From assembly GCA_020853515.1 (NCBI GenBank), contig JADYYU010000253.1, forward strand, positions 1 to 7,843: a stretch of 7,843 nt of DNA. The letters run 5' to 3'. The translations under genes were made by a program, and so were the position numbers. The DNA is from Chitinophagaceae bacterium (GTDB lineage Bacteria > Bacteroidota > Bacteroidia > Chitinophagales > Chitinophagaceae). The notes beneath the pieces are model-generated. The model did not search any database. It worked only from the letters and a program-made list of their open reading frames with translations, and was not told where the DNA came from. This document shows, one piece after another, positions 1-6,540 of the stretch. Numbering within the stretch: the stretch's first letter is position 1; each line of letters starts with the position of its first letter.

Positions 1-1778
1 GCGTTTACACTGTTACCGCTGCGGATGCCAACTGCAGTATACTCACTACCATCACCATCAATCAGGCAGCCCCCATCTTGATCAACAATGCGGGATCTTC
101 CAATCCAAGTTGCATACCCGGCTGCGATGGCTCACTTACCGCTGCAGTAGCAGGTGGTGTATCGCCTTATTCGTATGCTATTACAGGCACCGCCATCATT
201 GATGCCGCGGGTGTGGCTACCGGAATGTGTTCGGGTACTATCTACACGATTACTGTTACCGATGCCAATTTATGTACCGGAACGGCGTCTTTTCAACTTA
301 TATCTCAAAATGCTCCTGGTATCAATGTCGTAAACAAAACAGACATCAGTTGTTCAGGAATTTGTGACGGAACACTGACAGTCGCAGGCAGCGGCGGAGT
401 AGCACCTTATGCCTTTTCAATAGCGCCTGCAGCCACTCAGCCGGTATCCGGTAGTTTCACCAATTTATGCGGAGGCAACTATACGGTAACCGTAACAGAC
501 GCCAATGGCTGTACTCAAAATACGGTGGTCAACATTGTTAGTCCACCTCCTTCAATGCTATTCACCACCGTCAATATACACAACGTGTATTGCAACAGCG
601 AAGCGACAGGTTCTGTTGCCGTGATAGTCAGTGGAGGATCAGGTATCGCACAATTTTCTATTTCTCCTGCAGCAACGCAGTTTCCTGCCGGATTTTTTAA
701 AGACCTGAAAGCAGCAACCTATACCATTACCGCTACAGATGCCAATGGCTGTGCCGCCACTACATCTGCTACGGTGACCGAAAACCCTGCCTTACGTTTT
801 ACATCCATCACAATGCAGCATCCGGTATGCTCCTATGATTCTACAGGAGTGATTGCATATACCGCCACCGGAGGCACTTCACCGCTGCTGTTTTCACTCA
901 ATGACGGGTTGCCACACGTACTAAATTCATTTAACGGATTAAAATCCGGTACGTATAAGCTTAAAATTATTGACGACCTCGGTTGCTCCAAAGATACCTT
1001 CCTGACGCTGACAGCCGCTTCGCCGGTAGCAGCACTCATCACAACAACAGAAGCCTTCTGTGTAGACTCAGCCAGCGGGCGTGCAGACATCACCGGTATC
1101 GGCGGGTATGGTTCGTATCGCTACTTTGTAACGCCCGGACTTAATATCAATAAAACAGGTACTTTTTACAATCTGACACCGGGTACTTATACCCTGAGGG
1201 TAGTAGATACACTCGGTTGTGAATATGCAACAACCTTCGCCATTGCTCAGCCTGCCAATCCTTTATCTGTTTCCATCTCAAAACAAGATCTGGCCTGTCA
1301 TGGCAAAGGCAATGAAGGTAATGCCACGGCGAATGTCAGTGGAGGTACTCCACCATATGTCTATGAATGGAGCAGCAGTCCGGTTCAAAACACTGCCACG
1401 GCCGATCACTTATATTTTGGTAATTATCAGGTTAAAATTTCTGACGGTGCCGGCTGTCAACTATCCGACACGGTGTATATACAGGAAGGTCCTTGTTGCG
1501 ATATAGCCTTTATACCCAATGCATTTACTCCCAACGGCGATCAATTAAATGATGAATTTGTGATATACACTACAGCCGGTGTAGAACTGATACAACTGGA
1601 AATTTACGATCGCTGGGGGCAAAGGGTGTATAGCAGCAGTGACTGGCGACGGGGATGGGATGGTAATATTGACGGCAAACCGGCAGCAGTAGCCACTTAC
1701 TTCTATGTTTACAAATATAAATGCACAAAGGATGGAGAAAACTATCTGAAAAAAGGAGATGTTTTGCTGATCAGATAG
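1..1778 (+). CDS. SprB-repeat surface protein with type B T9SS sorting domain (5' end missing)
   Basis: The reading frame is open from base 3 to the TAG at 1776-1778, so the gene starts outside the window; the in-frame TTG at 78 lies inside a repeat and is not a start. The visible part has about 591 codons. It holds the tail of one repeat, six further SprB-type repeats of about 65-70 residues, and a C-terminal domain from about base 1497. That last domain has the motifs FIPNAFTPNGDQLND, IYDRWGQRVY and GWDG, which mark the gliding motility-associated C-terminal (CHU_C) domain, the type B signal for type IX secretion. In this family the domain directs export across the outer membrane and attachment to, or release from, the cell surface. 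By analogy with SprB and related repeat proteins the product is an adhesin or extracellular matrix protein; its ligand cannot be read from the sequence. No secretion-machinery gene is nearby. A strong terminator follows the stop. Confidence 0.93.
   Translation, partial: VYTVTAADANCSILTTITINQAAPILINNAGSSNPSCIPGCDGSLTAAVAGGVSPYSYAITGTAIIDAAGVATGMCSGTIYTITVTDANLCTGTASFQLISQNAPGINVVNKTDISCSGICDGTLTVAGSGGVAPYAFSIAPAATQPVSGSFTNLCGGNYTVTVTDANGCTQNTVVNIVSPPPSMLFTTVNIHNVYCNSEATGSVAVIVSGGSGIAQFSISPAATQFPAGFFKDLKAATYTITATDANGCAATTSATVTENPALRFTSITMQHPVCSYDSTGVIAYTATGGTSPLLFSLNDGLPHVLNSFNGLKSGTYKLKIIDDLGCSKDTFLTLTAASPVAALITTTEAFCVDSASGRADITGIGGYGSYRYFVTPGLNINKTGTFYNLTPGTYTLRVVDTLGCEYATTFAIAQPANPLSVSISKQDLACHGKGNEGNATANVSGGTPPYVYEWSSSPVQNTATADHLYFGNYQVKISDGAGCQLSDTVYIQEGPCCDIAFIPNAFTPNGDQLNDEFVIYTTAGVELIQLEIYDRWGQRVYSSSDWRRGWDGNIDGKPAAVATYFYVYKYKCTKDGENYLKKGDVLLIR
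3..1493 (+). repeat. Tandem SprB-type protein repeats
   Basis: The translated frame shows repeats beginning with a cysteine and a glycine-rich turn, then GG.xPY, and ending in a strand plus a DANGC-like motif. Approximate units are the tail of a unit at 3-77, then 108-317, 348-548, 585-788, 825-1022, 1056-1253 and 1293-1493. Each complete unit has a cysteine near its start and one in the closing DxxGC segment, which probably form a disulfide. Units two and three are the most alike: from FSI to DANGC both run 33 residues without a gap and share the PAATQ motif, which suggests fairly recent duplication. Units four to six are more divergent. The DNA copies have drifted too far to count as a nucleotide satellite; this is a protein-level repeat. 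Confidence 0.88.
1497..1775 (+). other. CHU_C / gliding motility-associated C-terminal domain (type B T9SS signal)
   Basis: These last 93 residues follow a CC pair. They contain the hallmark segments in order: IPNAFTPNGDQLNDEF, an aliphatic strand, IYDRWGQRVY, a W-x-GWDG turn with GKP, a Y-rich strand (ATYFYVYKYKC) and a final KKGDVLLIR strand. The order and length agree with the complete family, so the domain is intact. In known type IX cargo, type B domains are longer than type A domains and their processing is less well understood. One cysteine is present in the YKYKC strand. Confidence 0.92.
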
Positions 1779-1820
1779 GGGGATTTCCAATCAATGCTCT
1801 TGTTTATTTTAATTAGTGTA

Positions 1821-1861
1821 AATACCCGCGGGGCTTTAAAACCTTGCGGGTTATTTTTTTT
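1821..1861 (+). terminator. Rho-independent terminator of the SprB-repeat gene
   Basis: The arms CCCGCGGGG (1825-1833) and CCTTGCGGG (1842-1850) pair in nine steps, two of them G-T, around an eight-base loop (1834-1841). The stem extends by A1824-T1851, and eight T residues follow at 1854-1861. It lies 46 bases after the stop codon and on the same strand, so it should separate this gene from the next one. Confidence 0.88.
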
Positions 1862-1977
1862 GAATTCTTCCCTTCATTTTAATTAGTTTTATCCCGGTAT
1901 AAAATTGCGTGCCTAATACACCGGCGGGGGCAGAACTGCAATCTGACGGCTGGCAGTCTGGTGGTGATGTAAGCAAT

Positions 1978-1985
1978 TGCCTTTG
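1978..1985 (+). promoter_or_regulatory. Possible -7 box for the gene at 2008
   Basis: TGCCTTTG differs by one base from the Bacteroidota -7 consensus TAnnTTTG and ends 22 bases before the ATG, which would give a leader of about 15 bases. No TTG-type -33 box is visible at the expected distance. The leader is A-rich (AATAAAAGATA before the ATG) with no Shine-Dalgarno core. The rest of the 1862-2007 gap shows nothing else convincing. Confidence 0.3.
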
Positions 1986-2007
1986 TGTAAAGAATTAATA
2001 AAAGATA

Positions 2008-3195
2008 ATGAAATCCATCTTCGCTGCGATAGTAATTGTATGGGTATCGGCCGTTACCTTATTTGCGCAAACAGATAGTTTGAAACGTGAAATTTTAAAT
2101 TATAAGGATGAAAAGACCGAGACCATCATAAAGGGCAGAAAACTGACCATGGCTACTTTTTTAGCTGGTGACAAAAAAAAGGTAAGTGAACTGCTGCAAT
2201 ATTTGCAGACGCTACCACATGAAGATTACCTGGTTTTTTATCCTGCAGAAGAGTGGCTGCTTTATTACTGGACGCAGCAGTACCGGAAACTATTGGAAGG
2301 CGTCAGGGCCTTCGACTCAGCTTATATCGCAAAGTTGAGCAAGCAGCTAAAACCACCGGGTGATCTAATGATGCTAAAAATGAAAGACAAGTTTAGTCAA
2401 TCACGACAGGAAATTAAACGGCAGATTTCTCAGTCTGATCTGACTGAAACAGAAAAACAGTTTCTGGCTTTAAATTATGATTATTTAATTTCACCCACCG
2501 CCGATCAAACAGTGACACAGGATACACTGAATATTTCCGCAAACAAATTTCTAAAAGATCATCCTGCTTCAGAATTTGAAAAGTATGTCAGAAAATATAT
2601 CCGGCATGAATATATCGCCTCTAAATGGGCACTGACTTGCGAGTTTTTTACCGGATTTGGCAATTTCACGGGTCAGTTGGCCGATAGTTTTAAAAATAAT
2701 TGGTCACTAGGTATTGCTTTTGACATTTGCTATAAAAAATGGTCCTTGTATATGCGCGAGTATTTTGGATTCAGCAGCACCAAAGATTCTTTACATTTTG
2801 AAGGAGCTAACTGGCGAAAAAATGCAAAAGCGAGCATAACTCTTATGGAAGCTTCTTTTGGATATGCAATCATCGACAATCGTTATTTGAATATGTCACC
2901 TTTTGCCGGCCTGTCATATACCGATATTTCACCTACTGAAAAAGACAACAAAAAATATCCCGAATATGAAAATATAGGACTAAAATATTCGCTTACTTAT
3001 ACTGTGGGATTTAATGTTGATTATAAATTGAAATTTATGCAGAGATCAGATGATCCTTCATACGGATTTGTGCGACTTCGCTATGCTTATAACAAACCCC
3101 AATTTACAAAAAGATATTCTGGATTTGATGGTAATTACCACTATCTGACAATCGGGGTAGGAGTGCTTATCAGGAATACCAAGAGACGGCAATAG
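2008..3195 (+). CDS. Exported protein of unknown function, helical N-terminal half and probable outer-membrane beta-barrel C-terminal half
   Basis: I do not recognise a named family. The 395-residue product starts with a clear signal peptide: MKS, a hydrophobic core through residue 19 and likely cleavage after FAQ at residue 21. Residues 25-200 are charged and helix-like, with aromatic clusters (DYLVFYPAEEWLLYYW at 73-88) and a segment KFLKDHPASEFEKYVRKYI (180-198) resembling the turn between TPR-like helices. Residues 207-390 alternate polar and hydrophobic residues in strands joined by short loops: WSLGIAFDICYKKWSLYMRE, LNMSPFAGLSYTDIS, YSLTYTVGFNVDYKL, YGFVRLRYAY and a closing YLTIGVGVLI. 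This suggests eight or more strands of an outer-membrane barrel. A few basic residues follow the last strand, and it does not end on the usual terminal aromatic. The ATG is the first of the frame and fits the signal peptide. The gene sits alone after a terminator, and appears more A+T-rich than its neighbours by eye. Confidence 0.85.
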   Translation: MKSIFAAIVIVWVSAVTLFAQTDSLKREILNYKDEKTETIIKGRKLTMATFLAGDKKKVSELLQYLQTLPHEDYLVFYPAEEWLLYYWTQQYRKLLEGVRAFDSAYIAKLSKQLKPPGDLMMLKMKDKFSQSRQEIKRQISQSDLTETEKQFLALNYDYLISPTADQTVTQDTLNISANKFLKDHPASEFEKYVRKYIRHEYIASKWALTCEFFTGFGNFTGQLADSFKNNWSLGIAFDICYKKWSLYMREYFGFSSTKDSLHFEGANWRKNAKASITLMEASFGYAIIDNRYLNMSPFAGLSYTDISPTEKDNKKYPEYENIGLKYSLTYTVGFNVDYKLKFMQRSDDPSYGFVRLRYAYNKPQFTKRYSGFDGNYHYLTIGVGVLIRNTKRRQ

Positions 3196-3198
3196 GTG

Positions 3199-3221
3199 GC
3201 ACGGCACATTTGCAACCGTGC
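3199..3221 (+). terminator. Perfect hairpin just after the stop codon, possible 3' end
   Basis: GCACGG (3199-3204) and CCGTGC (3216-3221) are exact inverted repeats with an 11-base loop, four bases after the stop of the upstream gene. An A-run rather than a T-run follows, so it is not a classical intrinsic terminator on the plus strand. It may protect a transcript end or help Rho-dependent termination; that role is inference. Confidence 0.3.
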
Positions 3222-3395
3222 ATACAAAAAACTATCTACAATCACCGCAATGGCTCTCTGCTGTGCAACCTCTTTTTAAAAGTAAATTCAAAGCATCCGT
3301 TGAAAATCATAAAAAGTACTTAGTATCTAATAGTGAAAAAGGCCTGAATTAACTGCATTTCATCAGCTAAAGAAAGAGGGTGCCCCCGAAATTTA

Positions 3396-3447
3396 GCCCC
3401 GATAGAACGAAAATCCCCGCTGCGGCGGGATTGCAGTGATAGCGGGA
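3396..3447 (+). ncRNA. Candidate structured RNA resembling a recurrent Bacteroidota intergenic motif (possibly Flavo-1)
   Basis: Seen directly: an outer stem pairs CCCG (3398-3401) with CGGG (3443-3446). An inner hairpin pairs AATCCC (3412-3417) with GGGATT (3427-3432) and continues as GC/GC (3419-3420 with 3425-3426) after a bulged C, capped by TGCG. The internal loop carries GATAG on both sides (3401-3405 and 3438-3442). The signature CCCGATAGAA, then an ATCC/GGAT stem, then GATAGCGGGA matches a structured intergenic element I remember from many Bacteroidota genomes, possibly the Rfam family named Flavo-1. That identity is recall, not a search result. The element lies upstream of the prfC promoter box, so it is not part of the prfC leader. 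It is either an independent small RNA or the 3' part of a longer transcript. No T-run follows it. Function unknown. Confidence 0.55.
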
Positions 3448-3525
3448 ATCTGCTTGAATTGTGTTCCGCTGCCCGGCTCCAAATCAGCCCTCTTCAAAAG
3501 CTGATGTCTTATGGCTCAATTTCAT

Positions 3526-3533
3526 TACCTTTG
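3526..3533 (+). promoter_or_regulatory. TAnnTTTG -7 box for prfC, giving a nearly leaderless transcript
   Basis: TACCTTTG matches the Bacteroidota -7 consensus TAnnTTTG exactly. Transcription normally starts several bases beyond this box, here about 3538-3542, directly before the ATG at 3544. A transcript with almost no leader fits the lack of any Shine-Dalgarno sequence. No clear TTG -33 box is visible at 17-23 bases upstream. The box lies inside the reading frame that would begin at the ATG at 3511, which argues against that start. Confidence 0.62.
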
Positions 3534-3543
3534 CGCACTTTTT

Positions 3544-5133
3544 ATGAAATACACGCAAGAAATAGAAACAAGGAAAACCTTTGCCATCATCTCGCATCCG
3601 GATGCCGGTAAAACCACACTGACTGAAAAATTTCTGTTGTTTGGTGGTGCCATTCAAACCGCCGGAGCTGTAAAATCAAATAAGATCAAAAAGCATGCGA
3701 CCTCTGATTTTATGGAGATCGAAAAGCAAAGAGGTATCTCTGTGGCCACCTCCGTCATGAGTTTTGAATATAAAGATAAACTGATCAACCTGCTTGATAC
3801 GCCGGGCCATAAAGACTTTGCCGAAGATACCTACCGCACGTTAACAGCCGTCGACAGTGTTGTGCTGGTGATTGACTGTGTGAAAGGGGTAGAGGAGCAG
3901 ACAGAGAAACTGATGGAGGTATGCCGCATGCGCAATCCACCGGTGATCATTTTTATCAATAAGATGGACCGCGATGGACAGAACCCCTTTGACCTGCTTG
4001 AAGAGGTAGAGAAAAAACTGAATATAAAAACGCAACCCCTCACATGGCCCATTAATATGGGACGCGAATTTAAAGGGGTATATAATATTCTGCACAAGAG
4101 TCTGCTGAAGTTTCAGGCGAATCAGAAAGCCACGGATGACGATAATATATTATTACCGGATCTGAGTACCGGCGAAATTGTAGAAGCAGTAGGACAAAAA
4201 GATGCCGACAGTCTGCGTGAAGATATGGAACTGATTATGGGCGTGTACGATCAGTTTGACCCTGCCGAATACCTGCAGGGTAACCTGGCACCTGTGTTTT
4301 TTGGCAGTGCCGTCAATAATTTTGGTATCAAAGATCTGCTCGATACGTTTATCGAAATTGCGCCTTCTCCCCGTGCGCGTTTGACCGATAAACGGGAAGT
4401 GCTGCCTTCGGAAGATAAGTTTACCGGCTTTGTTTTTAAAATACATGCTAACATAGATCCGCGTCACCGCGACAGGGTGGCCTTTTTAAGAATTTGCTCC
4501 GGTAAATTTTCACGTAATACATTTTATCATCATGTGCGGCTCGACAAAAATGTGCGTTTCAGTAATCCGTACACTTTTCTGGCCCGCGAAAAAAATGTAG
4601 TTGAAGATGCCTTTCCGGGCGATGTGGTGGGTTTGTTTGACACCGGTAACTTTAAGATCGGCGATACGCTTACCGAAGGTGAAATGATGACCTATATCGG
4701 AATTCCGAGTTTTTCACCGGAGATTTTTAAGGAACTCGTCAATAACGATCCCATGAAGACCAAGCAGCTTGAAAAAGGTATCAGGCAGTTAACCGATGAG
4801 GGCGTGGCGCAATTGTTTACCCAACACGGCGGCAACCGGAAAATTATCGGCTGCGTGGGCGACCTGCAGTTTGAAGTGATCCAATACCGGCTGTTGCAGG
4901 AATACAGTGCAGCTTGCAGCTTTCGTACCCTGCCTTATTTTAAAGCATGCTGGATCAAAGGTGAACCAAACAAAGTAGATGATTTTATCCGTTACAAGCA
5001 GGCCAACATTGTGCAGGATAAGGAAGGTCATTATGTTTATCTCGCTGAGAGCGAATGGTATTTAAATACCGAAAGAAGCAATAATCCTGCTATTAAATTT
5101 TACGTAACCAGCGATTTTAAACATGAACTGTAA
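3544..5133 (+). CDS. prfC: Peptide chain release factor 3 (RF3), translational GTPase
   Basis: RF3 is a cytoplasmic GTPase that removes RF1 or RF2 from the ribosome after the finished peptide is released. From the ATG at 3544 the product has 529 residues, the length of E. coli RF3, and is complete. Motifs numbered from this start are the P-loop SHPDAGKTT (17-25), the switch I segment EKQRGISV (60-67), DTPGH (85-89), NKMD (139-142) and a GSAVNNFG segment (254-261) at the G5 position. The RF3-typical GGAIQTAGAVK (34-44) and EDKFTGFVFKI (290-300) separate it from EF-G, TypA and LepA. Domain II and the RF3 C-terminal domain follow without a break. An in-frame ATG at 3511 would add 11 residues with no counterpart in the E. 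coli protein and lies upstream of the promoter box. The gene stands alone and converges with the gene on its right. Confidence 0.97.
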   Translation: MKYTQEIETRKTFAIISHPDAGKTTLTEKFLLFGGAIQTAGAVKSNKIKKHATSDFMEIEKQRGISVATSVMSFEYKDKLINLLDTPGHKDFAEDTYRTLTAVDSVVLVIDCVKGVEEQTEKLMEVCRMRNPPVIIFINKMDRDGQNPFDLLEEVEKKLNIKTQPLTWPINMGREFKGVYNILHKSLLKFQANQKATDDDNILLPDLSTGEIVEAVGQKDADSLREDMELIMGVYDQFDPAEYLQGNLAPVFFGSAVNNFGIKDLLDTFIEIAPSPRARLTDKREVLPSEDKFTGFVFKIHANIDPRHRDRVAFLRICSGKFSRNTFYHHVRLDKNVRFSNPYTFLAREKNVVEDAFPGDVVGLFDTGNFKIGDTLTEGEMMTYIGIPSFSPEIFKELVNNDPMKTKQLEKGIRQLTDEGVAQLFTQHGGNRKIIGCVGDLQFEVIQYRLLQEYSAACSFRTLPYFKACWIKGEPNKVDDFIRYKQANIVQDKEGHYVYLAESEWYLNTERSNNPAIKFYVTSDFKHEL

Positions 5134-5293
5134 ACGCAACAATCTTTAGTTATTTCCCGTACACTTTTTTTTGCGATGACCTGAGAAATTTCAGTTCGGA
5201 TCAAAGGACCTGGATGTTTTACATTAGCTTTCAAGTGATAAGGCCGGAATTGGTAGCAAATCTGTAGTTGTCAGTCCGGTTCCTCACACCCCC

Positions 5294-5327
5294 AAAAAAA
5301 TAGCCTCTGGTTTTTACACCAAAGGCT
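5294..5327 (-). terminator. Terminator of the PDZ-protein gene, perhaps shared with prfC
   Basis: AGCCT-c-TGGT (5302-5311) pairs with ACCA-a-AGGCT (5318-5327): nine base pairs with one internal mismatch and a six-base loop. Read on the minus strand the stem is followed, after one A, by seven T residues (complement of 5294-5300), about 60 bases past the stop of the minus-strand gene. On the plus strand only a mixed, T-rich tail follows, so action on prfC transcripts would be weaker. The rest of the 5134-5386 gap shows no gene. Confidence 0.75.
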
Positions 5328-5386
5328 CATTTCTACTTTCTGCATAATTAAAACATTTATTTATCAAGATGCGAATACCTGATAGA

Positions 5387-6397
5387 CTAGAGATCTCTCT
5401 TTTTGATATTTTTAGGCATGTTCATTGAAATTGACTTTTTTACACTACTGCGTAAAATATCCACCAGCACTTTATCTTTACTTTTTGCATCTGCGATCGC
5501 GGCCAGCAGATCATCGACATTATTGATGTCTTTCGCATCGAAACCGGTGATGATATCACCTTTTTGAATACCGGCTTTTTGTGCTGCAGAATTTTCTGTA
5601 ATATCCTGCACCAGCACTCCCTGACCACTTTCGCGGTCTTCTACACTGACACCGATCTTGGGCTGATTGCCGTTCATAGCAGGGTTGATATTAAATGGAC
5701 TCATCATAAATGGATTTTCGCCATCACCAAACTGTCTGAACATATCTTCGCTGAATGGCATCGTTCCTCTGAAGGTTGTTACATCGTTTTTCCCTTTTAA
5801 AACGACTTGTTTGGTCAGAAATTTATGATCTCTTTCATAGGTAATTTCCACTTCGTTTCCCGGTTTAAAACTGCTGATCGCATCTACAAGATCTTTCGGG
5901 TTATAAATATTGCGGTCGTTGACCCGTGTGATCACATCCCCTTTTTGAAGTCCGATCTTCTGCGCAGGAGAGTTGGGTACCACATTTTCTACCAGAGCTC
6001 CATCATTGTTTTCAGAAGCCTTGGTGCTAACACCCAACATGGGTTTTTTATCATTTTCGTCAAAGTTGAACAGGAAGTTTTCACCAGGCCCAAAGCCCTG
6101 CATTTCTTCATCACTGAGCTCTTTACCGTTAATGATGATTTTTTTCTGAACAATTTTTCCGTTCTTGCCACCACCACTTTCATCACCTGAAATGTCTACT
6201 TTTTTGCCATCGATATACACTTCACCATTTTTTATTTCGAGTTTAATGTCTTTGTCGTTTTTGATCTCGACTTCAACTTCTTCCCCGTTTTTGGTGTCGA
6301 CTTCAACCTTTTTCTTTTTGTTGTTTTCCTGGGCCGTGGCTATACCCAACTGCAATGTGCCGATCGCTAAAATTGAAATAAATATGAGTTTTCGCAT
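5387..6397 (-). CDS. Exported protein with two PDZ domains and no protease domain
   Basis: The 336-residue product begins with a signal peptide (MRKLIFISILAIGTL, likely cleavage after TAQ at residue 23) and should act in the periplasm or on the envelope. Residues 25-70 are a lysine- and glutamate-rich stretch with a ten-residue period (VEVDTKNGEE, VEVEIKNDKD, IKLEIKNGEV). Two PDZ domains follow at about 118-202 and 245-327. Both have the pattern GxLVxxxxxNSxAQKxGxQKGDxIT, the ligand-groove and core signature of HtrA-type PDZ domains. The trypsin-like domain with its His-Asp-Ser triad is absent, and the sequence from signal peptide to C-terminus is continuous, so this is not an obvious truncation. 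PDZ domains bind protein C-termini or exposed strands; the role could be an adaptor or chaperone in envelope quality control, which is inference. The residues between the PDZ domains are rich in Met, Phe, Asn and Pro. Confidence 0.9.
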   Translation of the reverse strand: MRKLIFISILAIGTLQLGIATAQENNKKKKVEVDTKNGEEVEVEIKNDKDIKLEIKNGEVYIDGKKVDISGDESGGGKNGKIVQKKIIINGKELSDEEMQGFGPGENFLFNFDENDKKPMLGVSTKASENNDGALVENVVPNSPAQKIGLQKGDVITRVNDRNIYNPKDLVDAISSFKPGNEVEITYERDHKFLTKQVVLKGKNDVTTFRGTMPFSEDMFRQFGDGENPFMMSPFNINPAMNGNQPKIGVSVEDRESGQGVLVQDITENSAAQKAGIQKGDIITGFDAKDINNVDDLLAAIADAKSKDKVLVDILRSSVKKSISMNMPKNIKKRDL

Positions 6398-6418
6398 GAC
6401 TGTATAAATTTAATGGCA

Positions 6419-6426
6419 CAAAATTA
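6419..6426 (-). promoter_or_regulatory. TAnnTTTG -7 box for the PDZ-protein gene
   Basis: Read on the minus strand this is TAATTTTG, an exact match to TAnnTTTG, ending 21 bases before the ATG at 6397. The predicted leader is about 14-16 bases, A+T-rich and without a Shine-Dalgarno core. No TTG -33 box is evident at the usual spacing; the upstream DNA is very A+T-rich. The box lies downstream of the terminator at 6541-6571, so the PDZ gene should be transcribed independently of the isomerase gene. Confidence 0.55.
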
Positions 6427-6540
6427 TTTTCGCCGATGGTTTTTATAAAAATAAAATCGTTAAAATATTTTCAAATTCTTGTTAAGAGATTTACCTGCAA
6501 GGTGAGGGAGGGGCGAAAATCGGCCCAACCCGTCATCATA

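Larger units (their letters stand above)
3196..3543. other. 348-base non-coding region upstream of prfC
   Basis: No credible reading frame occurs here; the best ATG-led frame (at about 3250) stops after a few codons. From left to right it holds the hairpin at 3199-3221, an A+T-rich stretch with no visible structure to about 3370, a GC-rich structured element (about 3396-3447), a pyrimidine-rich GC segment (3461-3490) and the TAnnTTTG box at 3526-3533 that probably drives prfC. Confidence 0.7.

Noticed and set aside
78..80. TTG at 78 as the start of the SprB-repeat gene
   Set aside because: The same frame is open to the left edge and encodes the end of another repeat (VYTVTAADANC), so the gene begins outside the window.
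1806..1887. Exact 12-base direct repeat ATTTTAATTAGT (1806-1817 and 1876-1887) flanking the terminator
   Set aside because: It is A+T-rich in A+T-rich intergenic DNA, occurs only twice and has no associated element, so chance or a minor duplication is enough.
1900..1970. Small plus-strand reading frame ending in NLTAGSLVVM before the gene at 2008
   Set aside because: It is open for only about 30 codons, has no usable start codon and has no recognisable motif.
3511..3543. ATG at 3511 as the prfC start
   Set aside because: It adds 11 residues absent from E. coli RF3, and a perfect TAnnTTTG box lies inside the extension.
4153..4467. 104-codon minus-strand frame inside prfC
   Set aside because: It is antisense to conserved RF3 coding sequence and shows no family resemblance or start signal.
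5165..5172. Run of eight T residues after prfC as its terminator
   Set aside because: No stable hairpin directly precedes it.
5242..5281. Inverted repeat GGCCGGA / TCCGGTT between the convergent genes
   Set aside because: The stem is short with two G-T pairs, the loop is 26 bases and no T-run follows; chance cannot be excluded.
5807..6190. 127-codon plus-strand frame opposite the PDZ gene
   Set aside because: It has no recognisable domain, lies fully antisense to a well-supported gene, and is explained by that gene's codon composition.
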